Shown: positions 53,114-57,584 of the stretch, piece after piece | Layout of the letters: each line of letters starts with the position of its first letter | Numbering within the stretch: position 1 is the first letter of the stretch | Assembly: GCA_013215055.1 (NCBI GenBank) | Contig: JABSRQ010000027.1 | Location: 1-57,584, forward strand | Length of the DNA: 57,584 nucleotides | Source: Pseudomonadales bacterium | Lineage (GTDB): Bacteria > Pseudomonadota > Gammaproteobacteria > Pseudomonadales > DT-91 | Direction: 5' to 3' | The notes under the pieces: model-generated | The model's database searches: none | What the model saw: the letters and a program-made list of their open reading frames with translations, nothing else | What the model was told of the DNA's origin: nothing | Program-made: the position numbers and the translations under genes

Positions 53114-55207
53114 TTAGGGTTCATCGGTAGCTTGCTCAAGCTGGGGTTTATCTTCGTCATCGGTAGTGGCCGTGCCGTCAATATGTTGCTCAGGGTAATA
53201 GATGAATTCAGATAACAGATCCAAATTGATGTTGCTGGCAATATCATCGGCGGCGGTATTGTTAAATGCCCAGCTCATGCCTTCGGTATGCCCGGCAGGC
53301 AAGAAGCTACCGCGACGCACCGCTCCCTGATACTCAGTAAACATCACAATATCCTCTTCATCACTGGCGATCTCTTTGACGATAAAGGGCAGGGGCATCA
53401 GGATCATTACCTTGTTAAACACGGTGTTTTCTTCCCAGCGACCCTGTGCGATCAACTCTGTATGGAAGGGTTTATCATCCAGATCTTGTTTTTCTTCTTG
53501 ATAAAGGTCATGCATTTCTTGATCCCATTGGATGCCGTAGTAGTTAACACTGCCGTCTTCCAACATCTCGGCCACGATATTTAACCCCTTATGTCCCCAA
53601 GCCACATGTGGGCCTTTAATGGATTCAGGATTGCTTACATCGGCAGGTTCGGAAGAGATCAAGGCACTCAGCGTCAGTGCCGGGCCATTGCTGTCGGCAT
53701 TGCCATCGCCATTCTGGTTATGCACAAAGTTGCACATGCCTTCGACGATCTCGCTGTTTTCATCATCGCTACAGTTCCAGTCCGATAATTGATAGACATC
53801 CTGATTCATTTTGAAGGACAGATGATAGGCTTGGGCAGTTTCGCTAAAATCAGCCTCCGGGTTGATGACATCCACCAGGGTGCACATTTCACCGCTGCCA
53901 TCGAGGAAGCTGCGAATATTCAGGCCGCTGACATCTAGCGCCTCACCGTGAACGGTTTCGGAGAAATCTTCAAATCCTGGAGCCAGCAGCGTGAGTGAAC
54001 CGTCTTCATTGATATGGGCAATCTCCCGGTTATCATGAAATTCACGCCAGCCATCTGCGGTCAAAACCAGTTGGATCTCTTCATTGAGATCTGCTTCCTC
54101 GCTTGGCATAAATCCATTTTCGACATCGTAATAATATCGGCTTTCACTGAGGCTATCAGTTTCGTTGTTGTAGGCGATATGGCCATATTCAAGCTCGGCT
54201 TTTATCTCACCGTAGACCTCTTCCAGCTGGCCCCAAAACCAGTTGATGCGCCCTTCTTCTTTCAACAACGTGGCCAAGTTGGTATTTAATTTTTGGGCTT
54301 TTAAGGCCTCGTGAATGGCGATGCGTTCTTCCAGTGTTTCGGCATCGGTTTTAACCTGATGCCATAGTTCTTCATCATGAGCGAGTAGCTCGGCATCATC
54401 TACATCAAAGGTCTCACCCTCTGGCAGCGCTTTCATGGCTTTTTCAACCTCGTCGCGGATATCATCGAGAGCGTTTTTGATGTCTTCGGCGACCACCGTC
54501 ATGACATCATCAAAATCTATTTCACCATTGGCTTCACTGGCCTCCAGGGTCTGTTCCAGATTCTCTGCGATGATGCGTGCCAGCACTTGCGCTATGGCGC
54601 GAAGTTCGTCGTAGTTGAGCTGTTTTTGCATACTCCCGTCATCGGACGCGGCGTCCTGTGCCTCGATATAATCAACATCCAGGTCTGCAAGCGTGCCCAG
54701 GCTTGCTTTAATCTGTTCTTCGGCGGCATCAAGATCACCCCCGTTGGCCAGACGTTCACTCTCTACCATGGTTGATAGTGGTGTGATATGGGTATAACCC
54801 GGGGGGGCTGTCAGTGTATAGGCGGCATCTACCACTTCATCGGGCTTGTCGCTGTCTACCGTTTGTCCGGCGATAATTTTTACGACGATAGAGGCTCTTT
54901 TCAGAGTTTCTTCATCGATCCCTGTGACATCAAGATCAAAGTCTCCGTTTTCATCGGTAATCGCCGTAGGTTCGCCGCTATCACAGAGTTTATTGCTGTT
55001 CAGATCGAGACAGGCCAGAGCCGATTTGAGGTAACCATCGATGGCTGTACCGGATAGGGTACGTTCGGAGCTTGTCGCATTGCCATCAATCACCTCGTTG
55101 ATGATATCTTCAACATCTTCTTTATCGGTGTCGTCGACAGCATTACAGGCCGTTAATAAAATAAGGCTGGAGCAGAATGTTAGGCACTTAACATTGAAGT
55201 TTTTCAT
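53114..55207 (-). CDS. Large acidic lipoprotein with a Ca-binding-like module
   Basis: 697 residues. LILLTAC21 is the lipobox. After an acidic stretch comes GTAIDGYLKSALACLDLNSN, then KLCDSGEPTAITDENGDFDL, a short beta module with Asp-x-Asn-x-Asn pairs that resembles SdrD-B/carboxypeptidase-regulatory repeats. Residues ~150-330 are helical and very acidic, and ~340-660 are beta-rich and contain several Trp (WREFHDN, WGHKGLN, QGRWEEN). I do not recognise the latter part as a family. Many such proteins occur in marine bacteria. It has its own promoter region and terminator. Confidence 0.8.
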   Translation of the reverse strand: MKNFNVKCLTFCSSLILLTACNAVDDTDKEDVEDIINEVIDGNATSSERTLSGTAIDGYLKSALACLDLNSNKLCDSGEPTAITDENGDFDLDVTGIDEETLKRASIVVKIIAGQTVDSDKPDEVVDAAYTLTAPPGYTHITPLSTMVESERLANGGDLDAAEEQIKASLGTLADLDVDYIEAQDAASDDGSMQKQLNYDELRAIAQVLARIIAENLEQTLEASEANGEIDFDDVMTVVAEDIKNALDDIRDEVEKAMKALPEGETFDVDDAELLAHDEELWHQVKTDAETLEERIAIHEALKAQKLNTNLATLLKEEGRINWFWGQLEEVYGEIKAELEYGHIAYNNETDSLSESRYYYDVENGFMPSEEADLNEEIQLVLTADGWREFHDNREIAHINEDGSLTLLAPGFEDFSETVHGEALDVSGLNIRSFLDGSGEMCTLVDVINPEADFSETAQAYHLSFKMNQDVYQLSDWNCSDDENSEIVEGMCNFVHNQNGDGNADSNGPALTLSALISSEPADVSNPESIKGPHVAWGHKGLNIVAEMLEDGSVNYYGIQWDQEMHDLYQEEKQDLDDKPFHTELIAQGRWEENTVFNKVMILMPLPFIVKEIASDEEDIVMFTEYQGAVRRGSFLPAGHTEGMSWAFNNTAADDIASNINLDLLSEFIYYPEQHIDGTATTDDEDKPQLEQATDEP

Positions 55208-55722
55208 TTTAACGCTCTCTTTCGGTAGTGGCTTGAATCATGTCTTGATGACCGCAGGCTGTGGGGATATTAATTTCGAATCTCATTTAAGCTATTGCAG
55301 CTGGAATGCCACAATGAGTTGGCCAGCTATGCCTTGAAAAGCCAAAAAAGACACTGGCTTGCAGTGGTGGCCTTCACATAAGTGATTGATTTAATTTATA
55401 ATTAATCGTCTGTGGGCGGAGGTTGGTGGGTTTTTGAGCACTAATGTATGAGGGAGAATTGATAAATCAGTCACAAAACAGGATTCCCAATACCAGGGTT
55501 ACGTTATGAGTAAAGGGCATGCTTATAATTAAATGCTTTAACGTTTGAAGACACGCTTGTCTGTAGTGACGCCAATATTGATGCACAGTCACTATTTTTG
55601 TTAAAAGTGACAACGTGGGGCCGTTGCGCTGTTAACCGATTGTTAATTTGTTTTCTGACAAGGCCGTTGTTAAGCTGCTCGCGCCTAAAACTGTCACCTG
55701 TCATTTAAACTGTTGTCTTGTT
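55208..55722. other. 515-bp intergenic region between divergent genes
   Basis: No protein-coding signal convinces me. It must hold promoters for the lipoprotein gene (minus) and the RND gene (plus). A group of GTCAC elements lies at 55565-55697 and an AT-rich near-palindrome ATTTAATTTATAATTAAT at ~55389-55406. Confidence 0.5.
55565..55697. promoter_or_regulatory. Cluster of GTCAC elements upstream of the RND gene
   Basis: AGTGAC at 55565-55570 and GTCACT at 55588-55593 are exact complements 17 bp apart. AGTGAC recurs at 55606-55611 and GTCAC at 55693-55697. They lie 26-158 bp before the RND start. Could be operator half-sites of an unidentified regulator. Confidence 0.3.
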
Positions 55723-57584
55723 ATGAACGAATCCAGCCCGCATTTTTCCCCTAATTTATTGAGTCGCCTGTTTAAACGCTGGGCCGAGTTAACTTACGAT
55801 AACCCCGTGGTATTTATTGTGTTATGCCTGGCGTTGCTGGGGCTCTCTTTGAGTCAGGCTCTGCATATCAAGATGGATATGTCTACCGAGGCCATGTTGC
55901 ATAAAGAGGATCCGGCCCGTCTTAATTATGATAAATTTCGCCAGACCTTTGGCCGAGAGGATGCGATCATCCTGACACTGGCCACAGAGGGATTGTTGAG
56001 CAAACCTTTGTTGCAACAGATAGCAAACATTCATAACAAAATTGAAACCAGCGTGCCCCATGTGGCCAAGGTCACCAGCCTGGTGAATGCCCGTTACACC
56101 TATGGTGCTGAGGATGAATTGATTGTTGAAGACTTGCTTGAAGGCTTCCCTGACTACCGCTGGAATGATGAAGAGCTGACAACATTTGTATTGGCTCAGC
56201 CTGCCTATTTAAACCGCCTGATCAGTGCCGATGGGGAATACACCGCCATTATCGTTGAACTACAGACTTTTGATATGCTTGACGGGCAGCGTGTATTGTT
56301 AAATGAGGGGGCTAATGCCGCCAGTGTTGCCGCATTAAAAGATTTGTTGGCTGACTATACCCATCTGGATCTGCGCTTGAGTGGAGCCCCGGTGATGTTA
56401 ACAACACTGAATGACATCACGTCAAAGAGTACACAGTTTACCTCTTTTATTGGCAGTATGGTGGTGCTGATACTTTCATATATCTTCTTTCGCCGTATCT
56501 CGGGTGTATTGTTTCCTATTCTGATAGTGCAAACCTCTATCTTGAGCGCGTTGGGGGTGATGGGTTTTTTTAATGCGCCGTTTACGCTGACCACCAATGC
56601 CGTTTTGGCCCTGATGTTAGGCATCGCCGTTGCCGATGCCGTGCATATACTGAGCCTGTTTTATCGTTATTATGAAGACCATGGCGATAAACGCCTCGCG
56701 GTTGTCGAGGCGATGTCCCATTCGGCTCCTGCCGTGTTTTTAACCACGTTAACAACGGCGATTGGTTTTTTATCGTTTATTACCGGGGATCTGGCTTCTA
56801 CTTCGGAACTGGGTATTTATGCCGCGGTAGCCGTCAGTTTTGCGTTGTTTTATACCGTCACCTTATTGCCTAGTTTGATCGCCTTGTGCCCGATAAAACG
56901 TTTAAAACAGACTCGAAAGCCCAACCGATATTTAACGGCGTATCTGACCCTGTGTTCGTATCTGACGACGACTTATCCCCGCGTTATCAGCTTATTAACT
57001 ATCGTGCTTTTAGCCTTATGTTTGTGGGGAGCCAGTAAAACCGATTTCTCTTATGATCCCGTCGCTTTTTTCCCGGATAGAGCGATTGAAAAGGCCCACT
57101 ATTTGACGATCGATGAACAATTAGCCGGTTTGACCAATATCGAGGTCGTGATCGATACGGGTGAATCCGATGGTATTTATAATCCCGAATTCATCCAGAA
57201 ATTGACTCTGGCCGCCGACACTTTATCGAATACGCATATCGGTGAAAGGTCTATGGCAAACAGCTATTCTTTACTTAATATATTGAAAGAAACCCACAAG
57301 GGCTTAAATGGTAATCAGCAGGCGTTTTATAGCGTCCCTGAGAGCAGGGAATTAATCGCTCAGGAAATTTTGCTGTTTGAAATGAGTGAAGCCGATGATT
57401 TATATGATGTGGTTAATGACGATAAAAGCATGGTACGCCTGAGTTTAAAAACCCGTCATGCCGATGGCGTTGATCTGGAAATACTGATAAGGCAATTGGA
57501 GCAGGAGCTGGCTAAGATTTTTGCCAACTCGGCGACGGTGAATATTACCGGTGCCACGGTGTTAGTGGCCGAATCGGTGCCAAG
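55723..57584 (+). CDS. RND/MMPL-type exporter, 5' part (runs off the window)
   Basis: 620 codons are visible and open to the window edge. The start ATG gives MNESSPHFSPNLLSRLFKRW; no Shine-Dalgarno is obvious. Layout as in the exporter at 10215-12647: first helix NPVVFIVLCLALLGLS, periplasmic loop, helix block with GIAVADAVHILSLFY and the TTLTTAIGFLSF motif, then a second half starting near SYLTTTYPRVISLL. Shared landmarks in order are ARYTYGAEDEL versus VRYTRGEDDTM and LKETHKGLN versus IKETHRALN, so the two are distant paralogues. Substrate unknown. Confidence 0.9.
   Translation, partial: MNESSPHFSPNLLSRLFKRWAELTYDNPVVFIVLCLALLGLSLSQALHIKMDMSTEAMLHKEDPARLNYDKFRQTFGREDAIILTLATEGLLSKPLLQQIANIHNKIETSVPHVAKVTSLVNARYTYGAEDELIVEDLLEGFPDYRWNDEELTTFVLAQPAYLNRLISADGEYTAIIVELQTFDMLDGQRVLLNEGANAASVAALKDLLADYTHLDLRLSGAPVMLTTLNDITSKSTQFTSFIGSMVVLILSYIFFRRISGVLFPILIVQTSILSALGVMGFFNAPFTLTTNAVLALMLGIAVADAVHILSLFYRYYEDHGDKRLAVVEAMSHSAPAVFLTTLTTAIGFLSFITGDLASTSELGIYAAVAVSFALFYTVTLLPSLIALCPIKRLKQTRKPNRYLTAYLTLCSYLTTTYPRVISLLTIVLLALCLWGASKTDFSYDPVAFFPDRAIEKAHYLTIDEQLAGLTNIEVVIDTGESDGIYNPEFIQKLTLAADTLSNTHIGERSMANSYSLLNILKETHKGLNGNQQAFYSVPESRELIAQEILLFEMSEADDLYDVVNDDKSMVRLSLKTRHADGVDLEILIRQLEQELAKIFANSATVNITGATVLVAESVP

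Noticed and set aside
55504..55704. 66-codon minus-strand frame in the gap before the RND gene
   Set aside because: No family resemblance, no ribosome site, and it overlaps the likely promoter region of the RND gene.

Overview
The window reads as chromosome of a free-living, probably marine, Gammaproteobacterium. Supporting signs are a chitin/cellulose-type lytic polysaccharide monooxygenase with a GlyGly-CTERM-like tail, MMPL-type RND exporters, an Hfq whose core closely follows the E. coli protein, a VF530-family protein, glutathione-dependent formaldehyde detoxification, SOS-controlled umuDC and hybrid sensor kinases. Genes are dense, operons are short, both strands are used, and base composition is moderate and even by eye. 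I saw no rRNA, tRNA, insertion sequence, integrase, prophage or CRISPR array. Genus is not assigned.

Layout. 1-2.2 kb: 3' end of a TetR regulator, a PilZ protein, a LysR regulator and a divergent DUF1330 gene broken by a stop at codon 4. 2.3-5.7 kb: hybrid histidine kinase, hpt and a DUF2189 membrane protein. 5.7-9.2 kb: an envelope cluster on the minus strand (LpxR-like lipid A deacylase with a G9 tract before its start, a DUF3179 protein, a CxxCH outer-membrane-type protein). 9.3-19 kb: a secreted Ser/Asp-rich protein, an RND exporter, a lipoprotein, the LPMO, a protein joining a MshEN-like domain to an exported part, and a MASE1 hybrid kinase. 19.2-25.3 kb: a small unknown protein, EcsC, a PhnD-like binding protein, a stretch of decayed genes, DUF3392, a sphingomyelinase translationally coupled to a lipase-foldase-like protein, and a single-domain cereblon-like (CULT) protein. 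25.4-30.8 kb: frmA/frmB-type formaldehyde detoxification, an NlpC/P60 lipoprotein, a membrane-anchored glutamate-synthase-like FMN protein and an M50 protease. 31.1-40.4 kb: a compact chemosensory operon (MCP without visible HAMP, stand-alone receiver, CheR, triple-CheW protein, CheB, very long CheA), followed by an LA_2272-like surface-repeat protein. 40.5-47.7 kb: SDR, DUF885 peptidase, carboxylesterase, a small unknown and a heterodimeric ABC exporter. 47.8-57.6 kb: VF530 protein with a duplicated tail, umuDC with a LexA box, a variant Hfq, an isoaspartyl methyltransferase homologue, an APH/P-loop kinase fusion, a large lipoprotein and the 5' part of a second RND exporter.

How the genes may work together. 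The chemosensory operon holds a receptor, adaptor, kinase, both adaptation enzymes and a possible output receiver, so it could be a complete pathway; its output is unknown. The sphingomyelinase and foldase-like protein look like an enzyme with a private chaperone. FrmA and FrmB act in sequence. The two ABC half-transporters should form one heterodimer with one degenerate ATP site. The most unusual items are the sphingomyelinase-foldase pair, the CULT protein, the G9 tract upstream of the LpxR-like gene, the MshEN-exported fusion, the altered Hfq rim and the chemosensory module.
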